Assembly (NCBI GenBank): GCA_029259945.1
Contig: JAJDEF010000022.1
Location: 1 to 64,000, forward strand
DNA length: 64,000 nt
Source: Planctomycetota bacterium
GTDB taxonomy: Bacteria > Planctomycetota > Planctomycetia > Pirellulales > Lacipirellulaceae
Reading direction: 5' to 3'
Of this stretch, positions 1-8,823 are shown piece after piece. How positions within the stretch are numbered: the stretch's first letter is position 1; each line of letters starts with the position of its first letter. The notes under the pieces are model-generated. The model did no database searches. It was not told where the DNA came from and worked only from the letters and a program-made list of their open reading frames with translations. Position numbers and translations under genes: made by a program.

Positions 1-855
1 GAGACGGCACTCAGCACGTCCGGTGCTCGAATTTACGATCCCTTCCCACCGCGCATGCTTCAATTTGGTGATTTGATCGACGTTGACGGCAATGTTTTTA
101 TGGTTGTCGACGATGATGATGAAAACACACAACCCAACGAAATCGACGCTGGGTTTATAAAACCAGACCTAAGTGCTACGCCGGAACCCACACATGCCAT
201 TTGGATTAACGCCACCGGCCAATGCCTGGCGAGTTCGACCACATTAAAACGGTACCGATTCAAACGTCAGCCCACGGCGGCAGCATCTGCCGTCGTTCCT
301 AACGCCACGGCTGAAGCGCCCTACCAGTTTCCGGCAGCGGTGGGTATCGATTTCCAGGGGTCGGTTGCCGAGGGGAGTTTTACAGGTGGATTTCCGACAG
401 ACCATTCGTTCTCTGTTGATCCGAATTCATTACCTCCACCTACGGCCCCCAGCTACGTCTCTGTTTTGTTCTCGCCAACGGGAAGTGTCGAAAGCGTTTA
501 TTACAACGGCACACAACTCTCCACCGTCTCGCGCGTCGTGCTGCTTGTGGCACGCACCGAAAACGGCGGGCTGTTCGACCCCTCGCCTTCCACTGGCGAC
601 GCCGATTGGACAATTGCTGCTGGTGCATCGAACGACGAACTAGCCGAGCTACAAGAAAAGGTCAACTGGCTGAATCTCGACAGTCGTTGGCTCACCATCG
701 GGGCCAGCTCTGGCAACGTGGTCGTAACCGACAATGCGTATGTTGATGCTAGTCTCAATATATTCATCGGCGCAGACGATTTTGAGACTGCTGAGCTTCA
801 AATCGAAGCGACTCATGAATTCGCCCACGAAATGAAATCGGGAGGGGGAGGATAA
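1..855 (+). CDS. Pseudopilin-cluster protein, 5' end missing
   Basis: The reading frame is open from base 1 through the stop at 853-855, so this is the C-terminal 284 residues of a longer protein. A methionine at 55 is probably internal because the frame stays open upstream of it. The visible part is rich in Thr, Ser, Asp and aromatic residues, has no membrane segment, and ends in a Gly-rich tail, which fits an exported beta-rich domain. It is followed on the same strand by two genes with prepilin-type N-termini, so it is likely another pseudopilin-like protein (GspH-like or similar) of a type II secretion-like or type IV pilus-like system. That role is inferred from position only; I recognise no domain in the visible part. 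A tract with 7-base periodicity starts just after its stop. Confidence 0.6.
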   Translation, partial: ETALSTSGARIYDPFPPRMLQFGDLIDVDGNVFMVVDDDDENTQPNEIDAGFIKPDLSATPEPTHAIWINATGQCLASSTTLKRYRFKRQPTAAASAVVPNATAEAPYQFPAAVGIDFQGSVAEGSFTGGFPTDHSFSVDPNSLPPPTAPSYVSVLFSPTGSVESVYYNGTQLSTVSRVVLLVARTENGGLFDPSPSTGDADWTIAAGASNDELAELQEKVNWLNLDSRWLTIGASSGNVVVTDNAYVDASLNIFIGADDFETAELQIEATHEFAHEMKSGGGG

Positions 856-860
856 GGGAA

Positions 861-1012
861 CGGATGTGCGATTTATGGTTTTAGATTTAAGATGTGAAGG
901 AATGTTAGATGTTTGATTTAAGATTTAAGATGCTTGAGAGAGGACGCAAGCGAGCTGGCTCGCGCTGCGCCCCTTCCACATCTAAAATCTTAAATCTTAA
1001 ATCTCACATCCG
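861..1012. repeat. Heptad-period inverted repeat element, copy 1
   Basis: AT-rich arms built of 7-base units (AGATTTA, AGATGTT) flank a GC-rich hairpin. The outer arms are 861-875 and 998-1012 (14 of 15 pair). The inner arms are 915-932 and 979-996 (17 of 18 pair). The central 14 bases at 950-963 form a 6-bp stem with a TG loop (GCGAGC/GCTCGC). The element lies between two pseudopilin genes, and its right half is translated as the leader of the second one. A close relative lies at 2155-2270. Confidence 0.75.
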
Positions 1013-2153
1013 ACACGCTATTTCACTTATCGAGATCCTCATTTCGATGTTCGTCCTGCTATTCGGCCTGATGGGCGTAGCCGCCATTTTTCCGGTCGGC
1101 AACCACTATGTCATTGAGGGCGAAAAGTTCGACCTCGGCACCAACCTCGCCCACAACGCCTTTGAAGAACTTAAATCTCGCGGCATGCTACGGCCCGAGT
1201 TTTGGCTGTATGGTTCCACCGAATTAAATGCGGATTCTGTTGCAAATAGCAACGAATTCATTCAGCCCTCAACCGCCACTGACCCGGGCCTATTCAATGT
1301 CCCCATGCCAAACACTGGGGTTAACGAACCTGGACCCGGCCACGCGTTTGTCCTTGATCCGTTGGCGGCGGCAAATACCGACGAAATTCACTTCCCGTTT
1401 GCTTCGCACTTGCTAAGCAGCCCGAATAACCCTTGGTTTGCAGCAGCCGTACCACTTGCCGGGAATGTTTGGCCCGTCAGACGGCTCACGCTACCTCAAG
1501 CCGGAGGTGTCCCTTTTACTTCTGGCGTCGCCGAAGTGATTTTTCGCCTTCGCGATGACCTAATCGTCACGCAGCCAGAAGAAAACGATCGACCCAGCAT
1601 TCAAAACTGGGACCTCGACGGAAGCAACCTCCTTCGCCGTCAGTACAAAGGCAACTACTCGTGGCTGGCCACCATTGTGCCGACCTCGGGCGAAGCGCTA
1701 GCCAGCTTGCAAACCGGCGACCCAAGCCGCATTTCGCAATCGCTGTACGACGTCTCGGTCGTAGTATTCCGAAAACGGGATACCACCCCGTCCGAAAAAA
1801 GCGAACGGCTGATTACGGCCGAAATTCTCAACGATGGCGAGGTCGCGATTTATTCCACAAGCGGTACTGCAGACCAGGATGTTGACGACGCAGTCGATGA
1901 AATTCGTCCCGGCAACTGGATTGCCCTGACGGGCGTCAACCAAACAACCGGCGATTTCATGTTGAAATGGTATCGACTGTTGTCGCTAGATAGCGAGACA
2001 GACGACGTCGTGCTGAGTGGCAGCACAGAACGAGGCCGCTATGCCATGCTCGACGGCCCCAATTGGCCAAGCCACTCATACACCAACCTCCGTGCCGTCA
2101 TTTTGCCGGGGGCGATTAGCGTGACGACCGAGCAGATGAAAATGGAAGAGTGA
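909..2153 (+). CDS. Pseudopilin with prepilin-type N-terminal methylation motif
   Basis: A 414-residue protein with a prepilin-like N-terminus. A hydrophobic stretch at residues 38-62 starts with ISLIE, and Glu42 sits where the conserved +5 glutamate of type IV pilins and pseudopilins belongs. The residue before the presumed cleavage site is Ala37 rather than the usual Gly. The rest is a long periplasmic or extracellular domain, larger than a typical GspI/GspJ pseudopilin. The leader is unusually long and basic (about 37 residues) and is encoded by the inverted repeat element at 861-1012. The only ATG codons upstream of the hydrophobic segment are at 909 and 930, both inside the repeat, so the start is one of these or a non-ATG codon. 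It probably forms a minor pilin complex with the neighbouring GspK-like protein. Confidence 0.75.
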   Translation: MFDLRFKMLERGRKRAGSRCAPSTSKILNLKSHIRHAISLIEILISMFVLLFGLMGVAAIFPVGNHYVIEGEKFDLGTNLAHNAFEELKSRGMLRPEFWLYGSTELNADSVANSNEFIQPSTATDPGLFNVPMPNTGVNEPGPGHAFVLDPLAAANTDEIHFPFASHLLSSPNNPWFAAAVPLAGNVWPVRRLTLPQAGGVPFTSGVAEVIFRLRDDLIVTQPEENDRPSIQNWDLDGSNLLRRQYKGNYSWLATIVPTSGEALASLQTGDPSRISQSLYDVSVVVFRKRDTTPSEKSERLITAEILNDGEVAIYSTSGTADQDVDDAVDEIRPGNWIALTGVNQTTGDFMLKWYRLLSLDSETDDVVLSGSTERGRYAMLDGPNWPSHSYTNLRAVILPGAISVTTEQMKMEE

Positions 2154-2154
2154 G

Positions 2155-2270
2155 AGATGTTAGATGTTAGATGTTTGATTTAAGATTTAAGATATTAGGG
2201 AGTGGGCGCAAGCGAGCTTGCTCGCGCTGCACCTTTCACATCTAAAATCTTAAATCTGCAATCTCACATC
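2155..2270. repeat. Heptad-period inverted repeat element, copy 2
   Basis: Second copy of the element at 861-1012. The left arm has three AGATGTT units followed by AGATTTA units (2155-2195). The central hairpin is GCGAGC TT GCTCGC at 2212-2225, and the right arm carrying the complementary units is at 2238-2270. It fills the gap between the second and third pseudopilin genes, as copy 1 fills the gap between the first and second. Confidence 0.75.
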
Positions 2271-2297
2271 CCCAAAGGGGCTAGAGAAAGCAGAACC

Positions 2298-5200
2298 ATG
2301 ACTATTCAAAACAAAAAAACTCGCGACTCGCGACTCGCAACTCGCAACTCCCCCCCCCGCCGCGGCATCCTCCTGCTGGTCGTCCTTAGCCTGCTCACGC
2401 TGTTTTTGATGATCGGCACCGCCTATCTGGTCACCGCCAACCAATATCGTCGCGCCCAAAAAAGCTACGCCCGCGCTGCCGAAGCCTCGCAAGCCCCCGC
2501 CAAACAAGGGAAACTGCTCGACGATGTGCTCAACCAACTGCTCCGCGATACGAACAACGAGTACAGCTCGCTCCGCTACCACAGCCTGCTACGCGATGTC
2601 TATGGGAATGATGGGTTCACGGGCGAAGTGTTTCGACCAACTTTCGACAATAGTGATCCAACGTTCGAGGATCTTGCTGCGACATTCGCCGGTGGAAAAA
2701 AAAGCATTTCTACTGCAACAGTGCAAGGCACGACTGGGGCTCAGATCATCGAATTCGCCGTCTACGACACCGGCGGAACCGCTGACTCTGAAGACCCTCA
2801 AGACCTGTTCGGCAATGATATCGAGTTAAGACAAATCGACGGCTACTACAACGGCCTGGTCCTCACCTGGACTAGTGGACCGGGCGAAGGCCAGAGCGTT
2901 CGCATCGTCGGTTATCGTTACGACACAGCCGCTGCCCTTGGCATATTCCGCGTCATGGCGTTTACCTCGGAGGATGGCAAGCCGTTGGAGGCTACGAAAG
3001 ACACTTTGGCTGATGTCAACAATCGTTCGCCCGAAATCGAATCGCTCGCCAACGGCAGCACCGGCGCCAACCTCGGCTCCAGTTTTGTTGTTAACGGCCG
3101 CCCGTTTAATGGGACGGGGGTCGGGTATAACCCGGGTGCCACGACTGGTGCTAGATTAAATGCAACAGAAGACGTAGCAGGAACTCCCCGCGAAATCGCA
3201 CTCATGCCCAACGCCGTATTTTTAGATCGCGACAACATCGATGAGCAATTCTATCTGACCGACGAAGAAATCACTTATCTTACTACAAACCCCGATGGCC
3301 TGACGGTCGATGAGCTAGAAGCGTATCGACAGCAGCGGTTCGCTTCGCGAGGACTAAGCGGCCAAGGCGGCAGCGACGAATCTTATGACGCCCCCGATTT
3401 TCAAAACATGGCACTGGCCATGCTGCCGGTGAATCCGAGAGAAACCGTTATTCTCCCTGGGGCGCCTTTACCTCTCGGTGTTCCTCTTCCCGATCTGGGC
3501 AGTATGATTCTGCCCTCGTTCCATCGACCGGCACTATTGAATTATTGGGACAATCAAACAGCTCTCAACGAGGATACTAACCAAGACCTGCTTCGCAAAG
3601 TCATGCTGAGGCCAAGCTGGTGGGATCATCCAAAATTCACCGGTAGCAATCCCGATCTCTCCAGTCTAGTTTCTAAGTTCCGCTCTGAAATGGAGAACAA
3701 TCCGACATCAGCCGCAACAAAAGATGCTTCGCAAGCATTGCTCGACCGCGCGATCTTCGGCCCGTGGGATGTCGACAATGACAAAGACGGCATTCGCGAC
3801 AGCGTTTGGGTTGATTTTGGTGCGCCGGTCATGAAAGGCCCCGATGGCCGACTCGTCAAACCGATGGCCGCACTGCTGGTGCTCGACCTCGACGGGCGGC
3901 TGAATCTAAACGCCCACGGAACGCTGGATCTCGCAGGCGTTAGCACTCCGGTAACCGCTGAAACACTTGCCGGCGGAACCTCTAGCGATACCCTCCCCCA
4001 AGGCCAAGGCTACGGCCCGGCAGATATCAGTTTGCAGCCGGTCGTGGGTAATCGATTTTCCGCACTTCTCAACGGGGCAACCATCGATGGCCGCGATTGG
4101 ACCGGAAAATACGGCGGCGGAAACCAACCTGGCCAGGCTAGCACTTTTGATTTGATCGCCCAAATGAAGATGCAAGGGGTGCCGCAAAAGGCTGACGGAA
4201 CGACGCCATTGGGCGACTATGTCACACCGCCCGACTTCAACGGTCGCTACGCCCTTGGGCTCAATGATTTTGGCCAACCGGTTTACGAAGCGATCAACGA
4301 TTCGATCAAGCTGAATACCGATACCCCGTACGAACTCGACTTGTCGCTTGGCGCGTCACGTGGCGAAAGTGAAAACGCCGCCGACGGGCCCTATCTGTTG
4401 GCCGAAATGGAACGTCTGCTTCGTGCCTACGACATCGACTCAGGCACCCTGCCGCCACGAATTTGGCAACTCGCCACCTTCGACGCCGACGCCGATGGCA
4501 CGCTCAACACCGCTGAACAGGACACCATGAACCAATGGCGCACCCTGCTCACCACCGACAGCTACGACATGCCCGTGCCCAACGTGGTCGTGCCGCAGTG
4601 GATGGTTGAAGATGGGCCGGATGGCAACTCAGGGACTGGCGACGAATTCGAAGCAGAGATGGGCAAGCCACCTATCAACGTCACGTTTGCCGACTTGCTG
4701 GAATATCGATTACGAGCCGGCGGTGTTACGACTGCAAATATCCGCCGCGAAATGTCAAAACTCCTCGCGCCCGACTTGGCCGACGGGTTGCGGCTAGACA
4801 TCAATCGGGCGATCGGCAACGGCCGTGACGACAACAACAACGGCGTGGTCGACGAGCCGGGCGAATGGGACGATACCGACAACAACGGCATGTACGATGG
4901 CGAAGACGAGGCACCTTTCTGGACTGTAGATCGCAGCGGCGTATCGCCAATAACGGGCGACATGTCTGCCTTCGAGGGAAAAATTTTCGGCGTCATTCGC
5001 GACGACATCAAACGTGATGGCAATGATGCTAACATTGCGAATGTAGATCGCGGCGATACCGATAATTCAGGCTCGGTCAACACGCTTGAAGAGCTTGTCG
5101 CTTTGCACAACTACCGCCGCCAACTCTTGGCACGGCATCTGTACGTGCTAGCCATGACGCTGGTGGACCCGCTGCCATCTACCGCCACAACCGACGACAA

Positions 5201-8200
5201 GCAAAAACGCGCCCGCCGCCTCGCCCAATGGGCGATCAACATCATCGACTTCCGCGACCCCGACAACTGCATGACGGCGTTTGAGTATGATGCCGATCCG
5301 TTCGATGGGTGGGCGGCTGATGGTGATATGACAACCACCAATGACACTCTCAATGGATCCAAACTATACGGTGCCGACTCCGCGATCGGTGGCATTGGTA
5401 TAAACGCTGATGTTGGCGGAGTGGTCTGGGGCGCCGAAAGGCCGGAGTTATTGATTACAGAGACGCTGGCTTGGCATGATCGGCGAACCACCGACGAAAG
5501 TTCCCCCGTGGAATCGTCCAACTTCGTCAATGGAGTAGCCGAACCGGCGGCCTACGTCACAAGTCCAACCAATCCTGATCAGGACTACGACCAGCTCTAT
5601 CGCCCGCGCGGGGCGGCGTTTATCGAGATTTACAATCCCTGGCCAGCTAATCCGGCTGCCAATGCCGACACACATGCCATCGGAGGCACAGGCAAAACAA
5701 ACAACGACTACACCGCCGAAGACTACGACAACGATGGAGAGTTCGATAGCGCCGACAAAAACAATGAAGACATGGGCGTTCATATTGCTGCCCTCGATCA
5801 GCAAACAGGCACTTCGCCCGTCTGGCGTATCGCCGTTTACCCGCGCCGAGCAGGTACGACTCCCTTGGAATGCGCTGACTGGGACCCCGATGCGCCCGAT
5901 GACGATGATCGGCCAGATACCAAAATGGATCGCTGCATCTACTTAGCGCCGATGACTGGCACTCCCCCCTCCTTCACGTTCTCTGCGTTGGACCAAATCA
6001 ACCAGGATGAAGAAACTGGCGATCAGGTTATTGAATACTACTCTACCCTGCCCGTACCGACTGTGCGCCCCGGCCGTTACCTAGTAGTCGGCTCGGGTGA
6101 AGAGCAAGACGGCAACGGCAACAAAGTTACCGCAGGCACCACGGGCATTTTTGCTGCGGAAATAGGTGACCTAGATCCCACCAAGGGCGGGAAAATTCGC
6201 CGTCGGATCGAGCTGAATATCCACGCCGCCGCCAATCCGACCAGTCCTACCGTACCGGAACCTCCTGTCAAATACATCGAGCCGAATAACACCGACGATC
6301 TGCCCGGTAGCGAACTCGCCTTCGAAGACCCCGACGACATCAAACGTGCCACGTGTGATGTGGCGGTGATCACGCACGCCGTAGTGCGGGACGAGGTAAC
6401 TGGCGTCCTCGCTTCACGTCCGAGGCGGTTCACCCTCACCGAACCGGCCAAAGGCTACCCAGGCGATCCAGGAGCCCCGAATCCTATCGACGCCACCTAC
6501 TATGATGACCCCGCCGGCGAAGGTCGTTATGGAAACAAGGCCACAGCCGCTGCCTACGACATCCCGTTCGACGACGCGCGTACCGATGGCGAAACGCGAC
6601 TTGTGCTTCCTTCTGGCGACACCGATCAGCGGATCGTTGAATGCTACTCGATGGTCTACTTACAACGGTTGGCCAATCCGCTACTGCCGTTCAACAAAGA
6701 CACCAACCCTTATCGCACCGTTGACACCATGTCGGCCAATGCAACCGTTTTCAACGGCACGCAGGGCGACCCCGTCAATCCTGGCGAGAAAATTCGTAAA
6801 CAGGGCAACACGCAACCAACCATCTACAGCAATGAATACGCCACTCAGTACTTTTCCAGCTTACAACGTGGTTATGCTGCAAATCGCCCCAATGTGGTTG
6901 GAGCAGAAACGAATGTCTTTAGCTACGAGCCCCCATCTGGACAAGTTGCTTCAGATTCAGACGTCGATCTAGCTCCCTATGGGATGCAACTCGCGCCCAA
7001 GGGAGGCTTCGTCGGTCGTTTTGTGCCTACGGGACACACCGTGAACGTCATTCCCGACTTCACACTCGGTGCGATCAATACTCCTTTCATGTCTGCCGCA
7101 GACCAAAACACTCGACTGATGCGCGATGCCGCAACCATGGCCACACTCGACGGGCTAACCCCTGAAAAACCGTTTTCTTGGCTCACGTGGAACAATCGAC
7201 CGTTTGTAAGCGGAAACGAACTGCTGATGGTGCCGACCAGCCGATCCTCTCGATTACTGCAAGAGTTTTCAGGAACGCTAAACACTTCGGATCCCTACCG
7301 AGATGTTGAAAAAGCTGCCTCGGGCCGCACTCCCGAATACCTGCCTCTCAGCAAGCAAGGTGCCTTTGGCCACCTGCCAAATATGTATCTCGCAGAACCG
7401 GCGATCACAGCTACAGCGTTACCTGGCGCTGTACCCAATTTGTCACGCGTACTTGAATACATCCACGTCCCTAGCCGGTTTGTTGGCACCGAAACGTGGC
7501 TCAACCCCACCCACTTTGGCCAACTGGTGAGCAAAACCAAAGACGCTCGAATGAATCGCCAGCCACCGTTTAATCGCATCTCTGCTTACAGCGATCCGGG
7601 GCGAGTCAATCTCAATACGATAGCTGACCAGAGAGTGTACTTCGGCATGATGCATGGCGACACCAAGCCAGATACACCACCAATCAATGTACACCCTGGC
7701 CCCGTCTGGGACACTTTGGTCGACAGTCGGCGTGGCTACACTGGCAGTAGCCCACTCGTGCTAGACGCCGACATTCCAACTTTCTTTGCCAATCCATTTC
7801 GATCGCCCGATGCGGGAGATTTGGTACCGCTCGATGTTTCTGAAATGAAGCGAGATGGTGTTCAGTGCACGATGTTGCGGCAAGATGAATTCTCTGGTGC
7901 AACACCCAAGCCACCCTTGTTTGCCGCTGAAACCACCGTTGACGATCCGGCGACTGCCACTGTTGATGAAAGTTTGTTCCGCAATTCTGACCGCAACGCC
8001 TTCTTCCGCGACCAGCCGACCATGCGACTGGCCAACCTCACCACCACGCGTTCGAATGTGTATGCCGTCTGGGTGACGATTGGGTTTTTTGAAGTCGAAG
8101 AGTTCGATGACTCCGATCCCGCCGATCAAGCAATACTTGCACGGTATAACACGAACGCAGGTACGCTCGCCGATGCTCGGGTCGACCCCCTATTTAATAC

Positions 8201-8369
8201 AGTCTACCCCGACGGCTATATGCTCGGTCAAGAAGCAGGCAGCGAGACGGGGGCCCTCGAGCGAATACGCCAGTTTGCTATTTTCGACCGCACAATACCT
8301 GTCGGGTTCGAGCCGGGTAAAAACCACAATGTCGAACGGGCCGTCCGTTTGAAACGACGAATCGAGTAA
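2298..8369 (+). CDS. Giant GspK-like pseudopilin with calcium-binding loops
   Basis: The ATG at 2298 gives 2023 residues; an upstream GTG at 2202 in the same frame would translate the repeat element and is less likely. After a basic leader ending RRG (residues 21-23) comes one hydrophobic helix (24-45). There is no glutamate at +5, which is the known exception in the GspK family. GspK proteins are usually about 300 residues, so this is several times longer. At least five Asp-rich EF-hand or thrombospondin-3-like loops are visible near residues 491, 729, 844-871, 917 and 1143, for example DNDKDG, DNNNG and DTDNSG. Residues 8-18 (TRDSRLATRNS) are encoded by a 7-base tandem repeat at 2319-2350. 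It is likely the tip or minor pilin of the same complex, anchored in the inner membrane. Substrate and function are unknown. Confidence 0.7.
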   Translation: MTIQNKKTRDSRLATRNSPPRRGILLLVVLSLLTLFLMIGTAYLVTANQYRRAQKSYARAAEASQAPAKQGKLLDDVLNQLLRDTNNEYSSLRYHSLLRDVYGNDGFTGEVFRPTFDNSDPTFEDLAATFAGGKKSISTATVQGTTGAQIIEFAVYDTGGTADSEDPQDLFGNDIELRQIDGYYNGLVLTWTSGPGEGQSVRIVGYRYDTAAALGIFRVMAFTSEDGKPLEATKDTLADVNNRSPEIESLANGSTGANLGSSFVVNGRPFNGTGVGYNPGATTGARLNATEDVAGTPREIALMPNAVFLDRDNIDEQFYLTDEEITYLTTNPDGLTVDELEAYRQQRFASRGLSGQGGSDESYDAPDFQNMALAMLPVNPRETVILPGAPLPLGVPLPDLGSMILPSFHRPALLNYWDNQTALNEDTNQDLLRKVMLRPSWWDHPKFTGSNPDLSSLVSKFRSEMENNPTSAATKDASQALLDRAIFGPWDVDNDKDGIRDSVWVDFGAPVMKGPDGRLVKPMAALLVLDLDGRLNLNAHGTLDLAGVSTPVTAETLAGGTSSDTLPQGQGYGPADISLQPVVGNRFSALLNGATIDGRDWTGKYGGGNQPGQASTFDLIAQMKMQGVPQKADGTTPLGDYVTPPDFNGRYALGLNDFGQPVYEAINDSIKLNTDTPYELDLSLGASRGESENAADGPYLLAEMERLLRAYDIDSGTLPPRIWQLATFDADADGTLNTAEQDTMNQWRTLLTTDSYDMPVPNVVVPQWMVEDGPDGNSGTGDEFEAEMGKPPINVTFADLLEYRLRAGGVTTANIRREMSKLLAPDLADGLRLDINRAIGNGRDDNNNGVVDEPGEWDDTDNNGMYDGEDEAPFWTVDRSGVSPITGDMSAFEGKIFGVIRDDIKRDGNDANIANVDRGDTDNSGSVNTLEELVALHNYRRQLLARHLYVLAMTLVDPLPSTATTDDKQKRARRLAQWAINIIDFRDPDNCMTAFEYDADPFDGWAADGDMTTTNDTLNGSKLYGADSAIGGIGINADVGGVVWGAERPELLITETLAWHDRRTTDESSPVESSNFVNGVAEPAAYVTSPTNPDQDYDQLYRPRGAAFIEIYNPWPANPAANADTHAIGGTGKTNNDYTAEDYDNDGEFDSADKNNEDMGVHIAALDQQTGTSPVWRIAVYPRRAGTTPLECADWDPDAPDDDDRPDTKMDRCIYLAPMTGTPPSFTFSALDQINQDEETGDQVIEYYSTLPVPTVRPGRYLVVGSGEEQDGNGNKVTAGTTGIFAAEIGDLDPTKGGKIRRRIELNIHAAANPTSPTVPEPPVKYIEPNNTDDLPGSELAFEDPDDIKRATCDVAVITHAVVRDEVTGVLASRPRRFTLTEPAKGYPGDPGAPNPIDATYYDDPAGEGRYGNKATAAAYDIPFDDARTDGETRLVLPSGDTDQRIVECYSMVYLQRLANPLLPFNKDTNPYRTVDTMSANATVFNGTQGDPVNPGEKIRKQGNTQPTIYSNEYATQYFSSLQRGYAANRPNVVGAETNVFSYEPPSGQVASDSDVDLAPYGMQLAPKGGFVGRFVPTGHTVNVIPDFTLGAINTPFMSAADQNTRLMRDAATMATLDGLTPEKPFSWLTWNNRPFVSGNELLMVPTSRSSRLLQEFSGTLNTSDPYRDVEKAASGRTPEYLPLSKQGAFGHLPNMYLAEPAITATALPGAVPNLSRVLEYIHVPSRFVGTETWLNPTHFGQLVSKTKDARMNRQPPFNRISAYSDPGRVNLNTIADQRVYFGMMHGDTKPDTPPINVHPGPVWDTLVDSRRGYTGSSPLVLDADIPTFFANPFRSPDAGDLVPLDVSEMKRDGVQCTMLRQDEFSGATPKPPLFAAETTVDDPATATVDESLFRNSDRNAFFRDQPTMRLANLTTTRSNVYAVWVTIGFFEVEEFDDSDPADQAILARYNTNAGTLADARVDPLFNTVYPDGYMLGQEAGSETGALERIRQFAIFDRTIPVGFEPGKNHNVERAVRLKRRIE
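2319..2350 (+). repeat. 7-base tandem repeat inside a coding N-terminus
   Basis: Four and a half units of 7 bases (ACTCGCG twice, ACTCGCA twice, then ACTC) encode part of the cytoplasmic leader of the GspK-like protein. Because 7 is not a multiple of 3, successive units are read in different frames. Confidence 0.85.
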
Positions 8370-8375
8370 ATCTTA

Positions 8376-8572
8376 TTAACCACGACGAGCACAACGACTG
8401 AAGTAGGATCCCGACAAAAAAACGGGGGCGATGATTATTTTTACCGCAGAGGACGCAGAGCCGCGCAGAGGAAGATTTTCAAAAAAACTCTCTCTGTGAT
8501 CCTCCGCGTCCTCTACGGTGATCCCTTGGTCACGAGCCTTTTTCGTCGTGTCCGTTGTATCGTAGTGGTTAA
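8376..8572. repeat. Composite palindromic element (CAGAGGACGC family, copy 1)
   Basis: Two nested inverted repeats lie in the 454-base gap after the GspK-like gene. The outer arms are 8376-8398 and 8550-8572 (TTAACCACGA... against ...GTGGTTAA, imperfect). The inner arms are 8443-8460 and 8502-8519 (ACCGCAGAGGACGCAGAG against its near complement, 16 of 18). The inner core recurs at 10798, 33046 and 37301, and more weakly at 45641 and 62645. The element may end transcription or be a REP-like mobile palindrome. No protein is encoded. Confidence 0.75.
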
Positions 8573-8684
8573 AACTGACGTACTAGGAACTATTTCCACC
8601 TGATTTCACCTTACGGGGCGAAAATCGTTGACAGAAACCGACTTTCCTGAGAATGATAGAGTGTGCCAGATTAGTTCGAGAGAG

Positions 8685-8764
8685 GGTTTCAAGACACCAA
8701 AAAAGCATCCCACGGCCAGTGGAACTGTGTGCCAAACAGGAGTTTTGAAACCGGCTGAAAAAAG
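8685..8764 (+). repeat. Dispersed repeat with GGTTTCAA ends, copy 1
   Basis: An 80-base unit with inverted ends (GGTTTCAAGAC / GTTTTGAAACC) and a conserved block GCATCCCACGGCC. A second copy in the opposite orientation lies at 12913-12994. It lies in the presumed promoter or leader region of the following PEP-CTERM gene. Confidence 0.7.
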
Positions 8765-8823
8765 AGGGGCTGCGACCGCTTTGCGAGTCGTACTAAATAC
8801 CGGAATATCCAAGAGGCAATTCA

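Noticed and set aside
2155-2350. The tandem 7-base tracts as a possible CRISPR array
   Set aside because: Units are 7 bases with no spacers, far too short for CRISPR repeats, and no cas gene is present.
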